Notes: generated by a model not told the origin, from the sequence alone. A stretch of 64,000 nucleotides of DNA from Methanohalophilus euhalobius (GCF_900215215.1 NZ_OBDR01000004.1:1-64000); one strand, 5' to 3'; positions 44,394-54,727 are shown, counted from the stretch's first letter. Made by a program: numbers and translations.

Positions 44394-44839
44394 ATTTTGC
44401 TTCCACTTTAGTTGTATGACAATATATTTATATCTACTTAAAACTTTGACTGTCGTAATATTGTGATATTGTTCTCAATCTGTATTATCGAACCATTTAT
44501 GCATGATGTAATTTCCTGTCAAAACATATGCCATTAATTTAAAAGAGGAGTTGTTTCAATTTTTATGGGGATATATTTGCCTGTACGGTAATCTTTGCTA
44601 TATACCCTTACATTTACTTTTGTTTGAGGATTTGGTATTTTTACTTTATGGGTATCTGTGATTTAGTTATTTTAAAATATGTTTATCTTTTGTTTATTGA
44701 AAGGTTAACATACTATTAACATTTTTGATTTGAGAATTATATCATAACTTCTATTAATTATGAATGAAGAAGTTGTAATAGTTTTTAATGTACTACTCAT
44801 GTGCCTATACGAAATAGGTTTTTGAGTGAGGGTAAAAGT
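44394..44839. other. 446-base AT-rich gap before the DUF378 gene
   Basis: No gene is supported. A 21-codon frame from ATG at 44760 has no ribosome site. The region holds the promoter of the CNNM gene (minus strand) and several TATA-like stretches (ATATATTTG near 44570, TATATACCC near 44600). I see no repeats or structured RNA here. Confidence 0.4.
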
Positions 44840-45043
44840 ATGACCGAGAAAACATAATTAGACTGGATAGCAATTGCTCTTGTAGTAATTGGAAGTTTGA
44901 ATTGGGGATTGTTTGGTATATCACAGGACTATAACCTGGTAGAACTTATCTTTGGATATAGCGCAATAGCACGGGTAGTCTACATTATTGTAGGTTTGGC
45001 AGCCCTGTACATGATATACTTTGCAAGCAAAGACCACCAGTAA
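44840..45043 (+). pseudogene. DUF378 membrane protein gene with a stop at codon 6
   Basis: The frame ATG (44840) ... ACA TAA (44855-44857) TTA GAC TGG ... resumes as a perfect DUF378 protein: LDWIAIALVVIGSLNWGLFG, NLVELIFGY, then IARVVYIIVGLAALYMIYFA and DHQ. Members normally start MxxKTPLDWIA, so the TAA falls exactly where a residue belongs. GAGTGAGGG precedes the ATG. No other start follows in the first helix. The rest of the reading frame is intact over 62 codons, so the mutation is recent, or an error, or a non-canonical start is used. Confidence 0.75.
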
Positions 45044-45062
45044 TTTGGTGGTCTTATTTTTT
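45030..45062 (+). terminator. Strong terminator between DUF378 and the beta-propeller gene
   Basis: AAGACCACCA (45030-45039) and TGGTGGTCTT (45046-45055) form a perfect 10-bp stem with loop GTAATT, followed by ATTTTTTAT. The stop codons of both convergent genes lie in or next to the stem. Confidence 0.8.
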
Positions 45063-46262
45063 ATGCATGATGAAACGTGCAGACAGTATAATTATGCTTT
45101 CCAAAAGCCCGAATGAAGGTGATTTTTCCGCCATCTTAGTACTATCGGGAAGGCTTTTTTCATCTAGTTCTATCATTGAAATCGAACGTCTTTTGTTTTT
45201 TGTTGATGTACATGCAATTTTATTTCCTTCCGGTGACCATTGTGGCATAAAACCTCTCCCGACTTGCAGTTTTTCATTTCCTTTATGGTCAGTTATCCAT
45301 ATTCCGTATTCTCCGATATCTCCGTAATTAAATACGATTTTATCTGCGTCAGGCGACCATGCAGGAAATGAATAGGCCTTGAAGTATCCCGAATTGTTGG
45401 TTATTTTTCTTTGATTGCTACCATCAGCATTCATAACCCACAGGCTTGTAGTGTGATTATTACCTGCTCTAACATATGCAATTTCAGCACCATCCGGTGA
45501 CCAGGCAATGTCATATGCTTTTCCTTTGAAAATGCGGGATTTTCCTGAACCGTCAGTTTCCATAATCCAGATACCTTCAGTTTCCGGATTATTCGAAACG
45601 TAAGCAATGAGGTCCCCTTCTGGTTGCCATTGTGGTTCAAGATAGGGGCCATTGCTATCAGTGAGTTTAGTATTTTCGCTACCATCGGAGTTAATTATCC
45701 ATATATCTGAGTCCTTGCAGATATTTGATTTATTCAACATTCTTTGTTTTGTCCCATCTTCTTTTTCTACCATATCCCATATATCACCGTTTTCAGAAGC
45801 TGCAGATACATAAACAATTTTAGAGCCATCAGGACTCCAATCGGCTTTCCAACCCCTCAAGCCCAGCAGGTAGTTTTCCAGAAAGGCTCCTTCAGTTAGT
45901 TTCCTTTTGCCAGAACCGTCTGGATGCATCGTCCATAATTCATAATTTCCTGTCAGATTTGATATATAGAGTAACAAATTTCCTTCAGGAGACCAGGGGT
46001 CAAAGAAGAAACCTCCGCTTTCATCTCCAGAAGTTAATTTTTCTTTATCTGTTCCATCTGCTTTTGATAAGCAGGCACTTAGATTTTCCAGTGAATTACC
46101 TGTGCTTGAAGAATAGGCGATATATGTTCCATCAGGGGACCAGTAAGGAGCAAAATTGTGTGTGGAATTTTCAATTGCAAATGTATTCTCGTCTGCATTA
46201 CAGGGGCTTGCAATAAAAAATAATATCAGGGTGGCGAAACAAAGGAGGTGTTTTAGATTCAT
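45054..46262 (-). CDS. Secreted TolB-like beta-propeller protein with a sorting-signal-like tail
   Basis: The ATG at 46262 opens a signal peptide (residues 1-23) and follows AAAGGAGG. The body has repeated WSPDG or WSPEG blades (at least six), each with a DGS turn, as in PD40/TolB propellers. The C-terminus reads SPSFGLLESIIILSARFIM then HKK, like the PGF-CTERM signal but with PSF in place of PGF. The protein is probably surface-anchored and binds proteins or polysaccharides. An upstream in-frame ATG at 46364 has no support. Confidence 0.75.
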   Translation of the reverse strand: MNLKHLLCFATLILFFIASPCNADENTFAIENSTHNFAPYWSPDGTYIAYSSSTGNSLENLSACLSKADGTDKEKLTSGDESGGFFFDPWSPEGNLLLYISNLTGNYELWTMHPDGSGKRKLTEGAFLENYLLGLRGWKADWSPDGSKIVYVSAASENGDIWDMVEKEDGTKQRMLNKSNICKDSDIWIINSDGSENTKLTDSNGPYLEPQWQPEGDLIAYVSNNPETEGIWIMETDGSGKSRIFKGKAYDIAWSPDGAEIAYVRAGNNHTTSLWVMNADGSNQRKITNNSGYFKAYSFPAWSPDADKIVFNYGDIGEYGIWITDHKGNEKLQVGRGFMPQWSPEGNKIACTSTKNKRRSISMIELDEKSLPDSTKMAEKSPSFGLLESIIILSARFIMHKK

Positions 46263-46512
46263 CTTTATACTTCCAGTACACAGTAACAGAATGTACACAT
46301 AGTTAATTTTGTTGTCATTCATGAAACTCCTTTGCCTTATGTGGGTATAATTTACTAAGTGCATATTATATAAATTAATTGGTAATATATTTTATTTTAC
46401 TTTTAGGTTGTCACATTGATTCACAATGTCTGATAGCAAACCTTTAATCCTTCCAGACAATATTCTCTTCCCCAAACCAACTTAAAACAATCCTTTTAAT
46501 CTTTCAGGACAC
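46263..46512. other. Intergenic region before uvrA
   Basis: This 250-base AT-rich gap lies between divergent genes. It contains promoter-like TATA sequences (TATATAAATT near 46367) but no gene and no marked repeat. uvrA has only a weak CAGGA before its ATG. Confidence 0.4.
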
Positions 46513-49338
46513 ATGTCTCTCAAAAATATAATGATAAAGGGTGCCAAAGAGCACAATTTAAAAAATATTGATGTAGTGTTGCCCAGAGATAAATTAATCG
46601 TGATCACGGGGTTAAGTGGCTCGGGCAAGTCATCTCTTGCTTTTGATACGATCTATGCCGAAGGCCAGCGTCGCTATGTTGAATCGCTTTCATCATATGC
46701 CCGGCAATTCCTGGGCCAGATGGAAAAACCCAATGTGGAATACATTGAAGGGCTTTCTCCTGCTATTTCAATCGAACAGAAGACCACCAGCAAGAATCCC
46801 CGCTCCACCGTGGGTACCGTTACCGAGATATACGACTACCTGAGATTGCTGTTTGCCCGTATAGGGGCTCGCCACTGCCCGGATTGTGGGCGTGCCATCG
46901 AACCCCTGAGTGTTGACCAGATTGTGGACAACATAATGAAATTCCCTGCAAAAAGCAAACTTCATATCCTGGCGCCTGTTGTCCGGGAGCGTAAAGGTGA
47001 ATACAGGAAACTTCTCGCTGATATCCGGTCTGATGGTTATTCCCGTGCACGTGTGGATGGGGGGATTATCCGGCTCGATGAAGCTGATTCCCTGGAACTG
47101 GGGCGCTACAATAAACATAACATTGAAATTGTGGTTGACAGGCTTTCCATCAAAGAAGGAATAGAAGAGCGCCTCTCTGATTCTGTGGAACAGGCCCTTG
47201 CCAGAAGTGGCGGTATAGTTATAGCTGATATTGTCGATGGCGATGAATTCGTATTCAGCGAAAAACTTGCCTGTCCACACTGTGGAACTGGATTTGAAGA
47301 ACTGGAACCTGCCATGTTTTCCTTTAACAGCCCCCAGGGAGCATGTGATGTATGTCATGGCCTGGGAACTTCCATGGAATTCGATCCGGACCTGATAATC
47401 CCTGACAGATCCCTGTCTCTCAATGAAGGAGCAGTTGAACCGTGGGGTACGAGAAAAGATGGCTATTACATGCAGTCTCTCCAATCTCTTGCTGATCATT
47501 TCGGATTTTCTATGGATGCTCCTTTTGAAGATCTGGAGCCACAGTATCAGAATATGATCCTCTATGGCACGGCCACCAAAGTCCCGATGGTCCATACCGG
47601 TAAAGGTGGAGGTGTCTGGAAACGCAATAGTCGTTTTAAAGGTGTTATTGCTACCATTTCCAAGATATACAATCGTACAGATTCAGAAAATACCAAGGAC
47701 CGGCTAAAACGGTATATAAGCACCAAACCATGTCCGGCCTGTGAAGGTGAAAGGCTCAAGCCAGCCAGTCTGTCTGTTTTCATAGACGGGTTCAATATAA
47801 TCCGGACAACTCACATGTCTATTGAGGATTGTCTCCACTTCTTCGAGAAACTGGAACTTAGCTTGGACCAGCGGGAATTTACCATAGCCCGCCTGATATT
47901 GAAAGAAATTAAATCCAGACTGGGTTTTTTGGTTGATGTGGGTCTTGATTATCTAACATTGAGTCGTTCAGCATCCACTCTTTCCGGAGGGGAAGCCCAG
48001 CGTATCCGTCTTGCCACTCAGATAGGCTCCAGTTTGATGGGGGTACTGTACATTCTGGATGAACCGAGTATTGGTTTGCATCAGCGGGATAATCTCAGGC
48101 TTATCAACACTCTCAAACACTTACGTGATATCGGTAACACCGTTATTGTTGTGGAGCATGATGAAGAAACAATAATGAGTGCCGATCATGTTGTGGATAT
48201 GGGACCAGGTGCCGGTATTCATGGTGGAGACCTGGTAGCGGAGGGAACTCCTGTGGAAATTATGCAAAACCCGGATTCTCTCACGGGGAGATATCTCAAA
48301 AGGGAACTGGAGATTCCGGTGCCCTCGGAACGGCGTACTCCTGAGGGTTTCATTAAACTGATTGGTGCTGCTGAAAACAATCTCAAGGAAATCGATGTGG
48401 AATTTCCTCTCTCAGTAATGATATGTGTAACCGGGGTTTCAGGGTCAGGTAAAAGTACACTTATCAATGAAACCCTGAATAAAGTGTTAGCCCGCAAACT
48501 CAATCGTGCCAGGGAGAGAACAGGAAAATATTCCGCTATCGAAGGTCTTGAAAATGTTGACAAGGTAATTACAATAGATCAGTCTCCCATAGGCAGGACT
48601 CCCAGATCCAATCCGGCTACCTATACCAATCTCTTCACACCCATACGTGAATTATTTGCCCAGACAAAACTTTCCAAATCCCGCGGCTATAAACCGGGTC
48701 GTTTCAGTTTCAATGTACGTGGAGGCCGTTGTGAGACCTGTGGCGGGGAGGGAATAATCACTATTGAAATGCACTTTTTGCCCGATGTTTATGTGCCCTG
48801 TGAAGTCTGTCATGGCAAACGGTACAACAGGGAAACCCTTGAGGTAACTTACAAGGATAAAAGCATAGCCGATGTACTGGATATGACAGTGGAAGAGGCT
48901 CTTGGTTTTTTTGCAAACATTCCAAAAATAAAACGTAAGTTACAGACGCTTTTTGACGTTGGTCTGGGCTACATCAAACTCGGTCAGTCTTCCACCACGC
49001 TTTCCGGTGGGGAAGCCCAGCGTGTCAAACTTGCTACTGAGTTGAGTAAACGCTCTACCGGTAAAACGGTCTATATTCTTGATGAACCAACCACAGGGTT
49101 GCATTTTGATGATGTCAGGAAGTTACTTGAAGTGCTTCAGCGCCTCGTTGAGGGAGGAAATACAGTAATTGTAATAGAGCACAATCTGGATGTTATCAAG
49201 GTTGCAGATTGGATTATTGACCTTGGTCCTGAAGGTGGAGAAGGTGGAGGACTTGTTGTTGCAGAAGGGGTTCCTGAAAATGTGGCAAAGGTCGAAGGTT
49301 CCTATACCGGTGAATTTTTGAAAAACATTCTCTCCTGA
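46513..49338 (+). CDS. uvrA: Excinuclease ABC subunit A
   Basis: The damage-recognition ATPase of nucleotide excision repair, acting with UvrB and UvrC (not in this window). Two ABC modules are visible: Walker [10 protein letters not shown] near residue 31 and GVSGSGKST near 643, with [12 protein letters not shown] and [12 protein letters not shown] signatures and [11 protein letters not shown] and [11 protein letters not shown] switch regions. Zinc modules [17 protein letters not shown] with CDVCHG, and CETCGGEG with CEVCHG are in order. The length of 941 is typical. In archaea uvrA is a bacterial acquisition. Confidence 0.97.
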   Translation: MSLKNIMIKGAKEHNLKNIDVVLPRDKLIVITGLSGSGKSSLAFDTIYAEGQRRYVESLSSYARQFLGQMEKPNVEYIEGLSPAISIEQKTTSKNPRSTVGTVTEIYDYLRLLFARIGARHCPDCGRAIEPLSVDQIVDNIMKFPAKSKLHILAPVVRERKGEYRKLLADIRSDGYSRARVDGGIIRLDEADSLELGRYNKHNIEIVVDRLSIKEGIEERLSDSVEQALARSGGIVIADIVDGDEFVFSEKLACPHCGTGFEELEPAMFSFNSPQGACDVCHGLGTSMEFDPDLIIPDRSLSLNEGAVEPWGTRKDGYYMQSLQSLADHFGFSMDAPFEDLEPQYQNMILYGTATKVPMVHTGKGGGVWKRNSRFKGVIATISKIYNRTDSENTKDRLKRYISTKPCPACEGERLKPASLSVFIDGFNIIRTTHMSIEDCLHFFEKLELSLDQREFTIARLILKEIKSRLGFLVDVGLDYLTLSRSASTLSGGEAQRIRLATQIGSSLMGVLYILDEPSIGLHQRDNLRLINTLKHLRDIGNTVIVVEHDEETIMSADHVVDMGPGAGIHGGDLVAEGTPVEIMQNPDSLTGRYLKRELEIPVPSERRTPEGFIKLIGAAENNLKEIDVEFPLSVMICVTGVSGSGKSTLINETLNKVLARKLNRARERTGKYSAIEGLENVDKVITIDQSPIGRTPRSNPATYTNLFTPIRELFAQTKLSKSRGYKPGRFSFNVRGGRCETCGGEGIITIEMHFLPDVYVPCEVCHGKRYNRETLEVTYKDKSIADVLDMTVEEALGFFANIPKIKRKLQTLFDVGLGYIKLGQSSTTLSGGEAQRVKLATELSKRSTGKTVYILDEPTTGLHFDDVRKLLEVLQRLVEGGNTVIVIEHNLDVIKVADWIIDLGPEGGEGGGLVVAEGVPENVAKVEGSYTGEFLKNILS

Positions 49339-49425
49339 GAACTCGGGCACAAGGTTTATTTTCTTTCAGGAAAGAATTTACATGACCAAAATACTGGTTA
49401 CCGGCCTTACCGGGGGTGTATTTAT

Positions 49426-49611
49426 ATGGTAAGAAAAATCCGTTGCAAGAATATCAAGAATGACCTCGAATATCTGGGGGGCATCATGTCACATCAGGAA
49501 GGCAGGGAGCCCACTCCTGATGTGGCCAGGTTTAAAACCCAGGTAGAATATAAGAAAACACTATGCAAAATACTAAGGAATGAAAAAGAGAAGGAAGAGC
49601 TTGATCGCTGA
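49426..49611 (+). CDS. Small basic hypothetical protein
   Basis: ATG at 49426 follows GGGGGTG at about eight bases. The 61-residue product is highly charged, with helix-rich LEYLGGIMSHQEGREPT in the middle and two cysteines (Cys7 and Cys47). It sits downstream of uvrA and converges with the FmdE-like gene, ending six bases before it. I know of no family. Existence as a gene is supported only by the ribosome site and codon pattern. Confidence 0.5.
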   Translation: MVRKIRCKNIKNDLEYLGGIMSHQEGREPTPDVARFKTQVEYKKTLCKILRNEKEKEELDR

Positions 49612-49616
49612 TTCCT

Positions 49617-50204
49617 TCATATATCATATTTTTCAAAACATGGAAGGCAGTAAAAGTTGCCGTTCATAACTCTTGCCCGGCTTTCCATCATTCCTTCGCC
49701 ACATTCACTGCAGATGAGGGTCTGGAAAATAACTGCCTTTTCAGGCGGTTTTATTTCGATTTCCTCAATTTTGAACAGCTCTTCAAGAGGCATGTTCAGG
49801 ACTTCATGGGATTTTTCTTCATGTTTTTGCTTAAACCTTTTTTCTTCCTCTTCTGTAGCACTGCCTTCCCTGATCTTTGGAAACAGGTTCTGATGTTCTT
49901 CATCATTTTTCATCCCATCAGGTTTCACCACGAGCCGCAGAGCTTTATCGTCTCCCCGATTGAAGAAAGTGTACACATGTTTGCCGAAATCACGGTATAT
50001 CAGATTACCTTTCCCGAAGGTGCATCCATTGACCACCTGTATGGCATCCACAGAACATGACTTGTTTTCAACTATGCACACGAGCTCTTCATCCTCTGCC
50101 CTAATGTTTTTAAAATGTTCCTCTGCTGCTTTTGCAGCCCTGAACCCCAGAGATAATCCGGGACAAAGATGGCCGTGGAACTTTACTGCGTCTTCAATTT
50201 CCAT
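49617..50204 (-). CDS. FmdE-family protein with C-terminal zinc ribbon
   Basis: The N-terminal FHGHLCPGLSLGFRAAKAA motif (residues 10-28) and the CTFGKGNLIYRDFGKHVYTF stretch define the FmdE/Tungsten formylmethanofuran dehydrogenase subunit E family. A C-terminal CSECGEGM ... YCLPCFEKY pair makes a zinc ribbon, as in many family members. It is not next to other fmd or fwd genes here, so its link to methanofuran chemistry is unproven; it may be a metal- or cofactor-handling protein. The ATG at 50204 with GAGGGAT ahead is preferred to a GTG at 50216. Confidence 0.75.
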   Translation of the reverse strand: MEIEDAVKFHGHLCPGLSLGFRAAKAAEEHFKNIRAEDEELVCIVENKSCSVDAIQVVNGCTFGKGNLIYRDFGKHVYTFFNRGDDKALRLVVKPDGMKNDEEHQNLFPKIREGSATEEEEKRFKQKHEEKSHEVLNMPLEELFKIEEIEIKPPEKAVIFQTLICSECGEGMMESRARVMNGNFYCLPCFEKYDI

Positions 50205-50212
50205 TAAATCCC

Positions 50213-51556
50213 TCACAGGTATTGTTTTCTTAACTTTTCAACTGTAATTTCAACTTGCTTAACTGCGGTACCGGTATATCGGTAAGGATCAACAAGTTTC
50301 TCGACATCCTCTCCATTAAGATAGCCGGATACATCTTTATTTGCAAGCAAAGTTTCACGCAGGTGTTTTCCGCTTTCGTGGGCCTGCATGGCAGCTGTAC
50401 GTACTATCTCATGGGCTTCCTGTCTGCCGACACCTCTTTTTGCAAGTTCTATCATGACCGCCTCGCCCATATTAAGTCCTTTGAGCAATTCAAGGTTACG
50501 CTTGATGTTTTCCGGATAAAAGTGCAGGTTATCGGTCACATGGATTCCGAGTTTCAGGATGTGGTCGGTTAGCACACATGTTTCAGGGAAAACAACCCTT
50601 TCACATGAAGAGTTTGTAAGATCCCTCTCATCCCATAGTGTATTATTCATAAGTTCAGGTTCAATCATGGAGCGTACAATTCTTGCAAGCCCGCATATCT
50701 GTTCGGATTTGATTGGGTTGCGTTTATGAGGCATCGTAGAGGAGCCTACCTGTTTTTTGCCGAAACTTTCCTCGACTTCTGCAAGTTCACTTCTCTGCAG
50801 TGTTCGTAATTCAACACCAATTTTATCCAGTGTTGTTACGACATTTGCCATCCACATAACAAATTCCGCATGACGGTCCCTCTGGATAATCTGGTTGGAG
50901 ACATCCACACCTGTGATCCCAAGATATTCCATCGCTTTTTTCTGGATTTCAATACCCTTCTCACCAAAAGCAGCCTGGGTACCTACAGCCCCGGTCATCT
51001 GGCCTACTTCTACCCTGGGCTTGAGCTGTTCAAGTCTCTCTATATGCCTGCCAATCTCGGCTGCCCAGATTGCAAAACGCAGGCCGTATGTTGTTGGTAC
51101 GCCGATCTGTCCGTGGGTTCTGCCCGCACATACAGTTTCTTTGTGTTTTTCAGCCTGACGCAGGAGCACTTCCAGTAGTTGTCTGATTTTTGGTTCCATT
51201 ACTTCAATGGCATCTTTCATCTGGAGACCTGTAGCCGTATCCAGCATATCGTTTGATGTTGCACCGAAATGTACCCATTTACTGGCATCTTCCTCACATT
51301 TTTCGGAGATGGCAAGCACAACTGCCATCATGTCATGATGGATCTCATCTTCGATTTCCTTGACTCTTTTGAGTTCCACATTTTCAATACTTTGTTCTAT
51401 TATCTTAGCGGCGTCTTCAGGGATTAATCCCACATCAGCTTCTGCTTTTGCAAGGGCTGCCTCTGCTTTCATGATACATACCAGGCGGTTTTCCTCACTC
51501 CAGACATGTTTCATTTCCTCGGTTCCGTACCGGTATTCTATGGGATGGATGGCCAT
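50213..51556 (-). CDS. purB: Adenylosuccinate lyase
   Basis: Acts twice in purine synthesis (SAICAR to AICAR and adenylosuccinate to AMP). Motifs: HFGATSNDMLDTATGLQM with a catalytic His, GRTHGQIGVPTTYG, the flexible signature loop GSSTMPHKRNPIKSE with its Ser, and ERVVFPETC. The length of 447 is normal. AAAGGAGA lies before the ATG at 51556. The FmdE-like gene follows and may be co-transcribed. Confidence 0.95.
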   Translation of the reverse strand: MAIHPIEYRYGTEEMKHVWSEENRLVCIMKAEAALAKAEADVGLIPEDAAKIIEQSIENVELKRVKEIEDEIHHDMMAVVLAISEKCEEDASKWVHFGATSNDMLDTATGLQMKDAIEVMEPKIRQLLEVLLRQAEKHKETVCAGRTHGQIGVPTTYGLRFAIWAAEIGRHIERLEQLKPRVEVGQMTGAVGTQAAFGEKGIEIQKKAMEYLGITGVDVSNQIIQRDRHAEFVMWMANVVTTLDKIGVELRTLQRSELAEVEESFGKKQVGSSTMPHKRNPIKSEQICGLARIVRSMIEPELMNNTLWDERDLTNSSCERVVFPETCVLTDHILKLGIHVTDNLHFYPENIKRNLELLKGLNMGEAVMIELAKRGVGRQEAHEIVRTAAMQAHESGKHLRETLLANKDVSGYLNGEDVEKLVDPYRYTGTAVKQVEITVEKLRKQYL

Positions 51557-51693
51557 TGATATTCTCCTTTTGTGACTATAATTTCAGATGATTGGTTTTA
51601 ATGGAACTACAGATTGCTTTTAATTATAATTATGTTTGGGTTAGCAGTACAGGCGTACCCATGATATTCTTTATGAATAATAGCCGCTTCCTA

Positions 51694-52446
51694 TCACTCC
51701 ACAGGAACTACCATCTTATAGCCGCTCACCTCACCAATGGTCACTTTTACCCCATAAACAGCTTCGATATTTTCAGGTGTGATTACTTCTTCCTTGCCGT
51801 GTGCAAACACTTCCCCATCTTTAATAAGGACATAACGATCGGAATATCGAATTGCCAGATTAATATCATGCATGGTTATTACTGCTGAAACGTGTTCTTT
51901 CCTGGCAACCTCTACAACAGTATTCAGGATACCCAGCTGGTTTTTCAGGTCCAGGCTGCTTGTGGGTTCATCCAGCAGGAGTATTCGGGGCTGTTGCACC
52001 AATGCACGGGCAAGGCTTACTTTTTGCAATTCACCGCCGCTCATCTCATCAATGTAGCGCAATGCAAGCTCTTCCATCCCCATGTCCGATATTACCTGAC
52101 GGGTAATTTTCATGTCTTTTTCTTTCATACCCCATTCGATGTGAGGTTTCCTCCCCAGTAATATCGCATCAAATGCTGTCAGACGACTGGGTTCTGTATT
52201 CTGGGGAACATAGCCGAGCCTTTTTGCGATTTCTATTCGGGGAAGTTCCAGAACATTTTCCCCTTCTACAATTATACTTCCGGATTTTGGAGTAAGAATT
52301 GTGTTGATACAGCGAAGCAATGTGGTTTTCCCTACACCATTAGGTCCCAGAATTGTCAGTACTTCTCCGGGGTTGAGGTCAAATTCAATTTCCTTGAGTA
52401 CTTCTCTTTTTTTATAGTCAAACTGAAGTTCTCTTATTTTTAGCAT
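51694..52446 (-). CDS. ABC transporter ATP-binding protein (iron-complex/cobalamin type)
   Basis: The 250-residue nucleotide-binding protein has Walker A GPNGVGKTTLL (about residues 34-44), signature MSGGELQKVSLARAL, Walker B ILLLDEPTSSLD and the H-loop ITMHDINLA. This FepC/BtuD-like pattern matches the upstream permease. It overlaps the permease stop by one base at 52446, so they are translated together. It powers import of a metal chelate; the substrate is not determined by sequence. Confidence 0.9.
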   Translation of the reverse strand: MLKIRELQFDYKKREVLKEIEFDLNPGEVLTILGPNGVGKTTLLRCINTILTPKSGSIIVEGENVLELPRIEIAKRLGYVPQNTEPSRLTAFDAILLGRKPHIEWGMKEKDMKITRQVISDMGMEELALRYIDEMSGGELQKVSLARALVQQPRILLLDEPTSSLDLKNQLGILNTVVEVARKEHVSAVITMHDINLAIRYSDRYVLIKDGEVFAHGKEEVITPENIEAVYGVKVTIGEVSGYKMVVPVE

Positions 52447-53519
52447 TAGTGGCTATACCCCCGGATAAGCAGATACAGGAACAAAGGTGCCCCCATGAAT
52501 GCAGTAATTATTCCTACAGGGAGTACATAGGGTGCAATTATCAGGCGTGCTGCAACGTCAGAAGCAAGCAGAAGAACCGCGCCTACAATACAGGCAGAAG
52601 GTATCAGGAAGCGCTGGTCATCTCCTACAAACCGGCGGGCGATATGCGGGCACACCAGCCCGACAAATCCTATTATTCCAAGAAAAGACACAGCTGCTGC
52701 AGTTGCCAGTGATGCCACCAGCATTCCTGTCAGGCGCACTCTGTCAACATTCACTCCCAGTCCCCTGGCGACCTCATCTCCTGCATCAATCGCATTATAG
52801 TTCCAGCGATTATAGAAGAAATAGGCTGAAGCTAGCAGTGTGATAAATCCCATTATGTAGATACTTTCCCAGTAAGCTCTTCCAAGATTTCCGAAGGTCC
52901 AGAACACTATTTCCGGTAGTTCTGAGTCATCTGCAAAAAACTGTAACAGCATTGTTGCAGCCGTAAGCAACGAACTCAATGCCACTCCAACAAGTATGAG
53001 CACTTCCGGGGTTGCATTTTTGTATTTTGCAATGGCCAGAATCGTTAAAGTTGATATCAGGGAAAATGCAAAAGCGGAAAGCGTTGTCATGTAAGGCAAA
53101 TCGAGCATCGGCAGCCAGTTGCGTGTACCTGCCAGGATTGAAAGAGTGGCTCCAAAAGCGGCTGCATGGGAGATTCCCAGTGTGTAGGGTGATCCGAGAG
53201 GATTGCGCAGGATGGACTGCAATACAACCCCTGATATCGAAAGGGCGACACCTGCAATTATTGCAGCAACAGCCCGTGGTATTCTCAAGTTCCAGATAAT
53301 TGATTTGGAATGTGTTAATTCAGCTGGCATTCCAAGTATCGTTCGGGTTATTTCAAAGATTGTAAGGTCGGCATTCCCCACTGAAAGAGAATACAGGAAT
53401 ATTCCTCCGGTCAACAATACTGAAAGGAGAATAAAAGAGGTCTTCCTGTCAATGTAACTTCGGTATTTTTCAGGAAGTGTCCCCACTTCATCCTCATCTT
53501 TTTTGCAGTAATATTCCAT
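52446..53519 (-). CDS. FecCD/BtuC-family ABC transporter permease
   Basis: The 357-residue protein has about ten membrane helices and the FecCD signatures IWNLRIPRAVAAIIAGVALSI, LRNPLGSPYTLGISHAAAFGA, LGIIGFVGLVCPHIARRFVG and DVAARLI. Its N-terminal 30 residues are hydrophilic and cytoplasmic. It forms the channel for a periplasm-facing binding protein encoded just upstream. Confidence 0.92.
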   Translation of the reverse strand: MEYYCKKDEDEVGTLPEKYRSYIDRKTSFILLSVLLTGGIFLYSLSVGNADLTIFEITRTILGMPAELTHSKSIIWNLRIPRAVAAIIAGVALSISGVVLQSILRNPLGSPYTLGISHAAAFGATLSILAGTRNWLPMLDLPYMTTLSAFAFSLISTLTILAIAKYKNATPEVLILVGVALSSLLTAATMLLQFFADDSELPEIVFWTFGNLGRAYWESIYIMGFITLLASAYFFYNRWNYNAIDAGDEVARGLGVNVDRVRLTGMLVASLATAAAVSFLGIIGFVGLVCPHIARRFVGDDQRFLIPSACIVGAVLLLASDVAARLIIAPYVLPVGIITAFMGAPLFLYLLIRGYSH

Positions 53520-53536
53520 GTAATCCCCTGATAGTA

Positions 53537-54727
53537 TTATTCAAATGAAATCTGTCCAAACTCATGGCCGAAATTGTCGGTCATAGTTTCGTAGATATCC
53601 TCATTTACAGGCGATTCGGCATAGAGGAATGAATATATCTCATTTGCTTTTTCCTGTGGATTTACGTCCTGGAATTCTGAAGGATAGACAACTTTTCCTA
53701 CATACCATGCATCTGCAAGTACATTTCCATGGTTTGTTGTGTACCAGTTGTAAGGCATGACTCCATAAATTTTATCATTTTTCGCCGCCTCCAGTTCAGA
53801 ATAAACCCCGCCAGTTGCAAAAGAACCAATACCGTACTTTTCGTTGGTATGGGTGTTCCCATTCTCCGAAAAATCATAGGTACCCAGATCAACGAAAATG
53901 TAATCGATACCCGGATTGGAATCCCAATTAAAAAGGGCATCATCTCCTACCTGATAGCCTTCCCAATCTCCGGTTTTTGAAACGCCGGAAGCAACATTGT
54001 TGACATTAACATATTCAAAAGGGGGATAATCCGGCTGTGTGGAAAGAATACCGTGTGAGCCTCGGTAACTAATTCCTGCTATATATGCAGTGGGAGTTTC
54101 TTTATCCTTAGTTCTCTCATTGAGTTCTGCAATTTCTTCTTCAAAGAAAGTTATTACTTCGTTGGCTCTTTGTTCCCTGTCCATTACATGGCCCATAATC
54201 TGGAGGGATTGTTTCATGTTTTCATCTCCTGTATTGCCATAATTCAGACCAACTACCGGGATTCCGACATCAGAAGATAATTTTTCTGCATCCTCAGCAT
54301 TGGAATATGTATAGAATATAACATCAGGAGCCGGGTTAAGAGTCAGAATGGATTCTGCATCATATTTTCCCCTGAATGCGCCAATATAGGGATATTTTTC
54401 AGAATCTGCGAACTGGGGGTTTGCGATCCTGTATGGTCTTTCAGGAGAATCGATGGATTCCTCCCATTGTTCAATGTCCTCCACTCCGACAACTGTGTCC
54501 TGTTCTCCAAGATAACACAGGTATCGTAATGCGCCCGGTCCCACACAAATAGTATGCTCGATGTTATCGTTTATCACTACTTGTCTTCCATAAGAATCTG
54601 TTATGGTGAGCGTTTCATTATTCCCTTCATTTCCTTTATTTTGTGGTTCAGAAGAATCCATGCATCCACAGGATACTAGAATAATTCCTAATATTGCCAG
54701 TGTGAGTAATATTTTTGTTCTATGCAT
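53537..54727 (-). CDS. Substrate-binding lipoprotein of the iron-complex ABC transporter
   Basis: A signal peptide with lipobox-like VSCGC (Cys20 or Cys22) anchors the protein outside the cell. The TroA/FepB-like binding fold follows: ITDSYGRQVVINDNIEH, then CVGPGALRYLCYLG, VVGVED and DVIFYTYSNAED. The length of 396 is normal. It is the first of three genes (binding protein, permease, ATPase). The target could be a ferric siderophore, heme or a corrinoid; sequence alone does not settle it. Confidence 0.88.
   Translation of the reverse strand: MHRTKILLTLAILGIILVSCGCMDSSEPQNKGNEGNNETLTITDSYGRQVVINDNIEHTICVGPGALRYLCYLGEQDTVVGVEDIEQWEESIDSPERPYRIANPQFADSEKYPYIGAFRGKYDAESILTLNPAPDVIFYTYSNAEDAEKLSSDVGIPVVGLNYGNTGDENMKQSLQIMGHVMDREQRANEVITFFEEEIAELNERTKDKETPTAYIAGISYRGSHGILSTQPDYPPFEYVNVNNVASGVSKTGDWEGYQVGDDALFNWDSNPGIDYIFVDLGTYDFSENGNTHTNEKYGIGSFATGGVYSELEAAKNDKIYGVMPYNWYTTNHGNVLADAWYVGKVVYPSEFQDVNPQEKANEIYSFLYAESPVNEDIYETMTDNFGHEFGQISFE

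Noticed and set aside
44760-44825. 21-codon frame upstream of the DUF378 gene
   Set aside because: No ribosome site or conserved feature; too short to support.
46768-47595. Long open frame of 275 residues on the minus strand opposite uvrA
   Set aside because: Lies entirely within the highly convincing uvrA gene, has no ribosome site, and its codon pattern mirrors the opposite strand.
49382-49432. 16-codon frame beginning MTKILVTGLTGGV after uvrA
   Set aside because: Resembles a nucleotide-binding start by chance; stops at once and lacks a ribosome site, while the overlapping 49426 frame has one.
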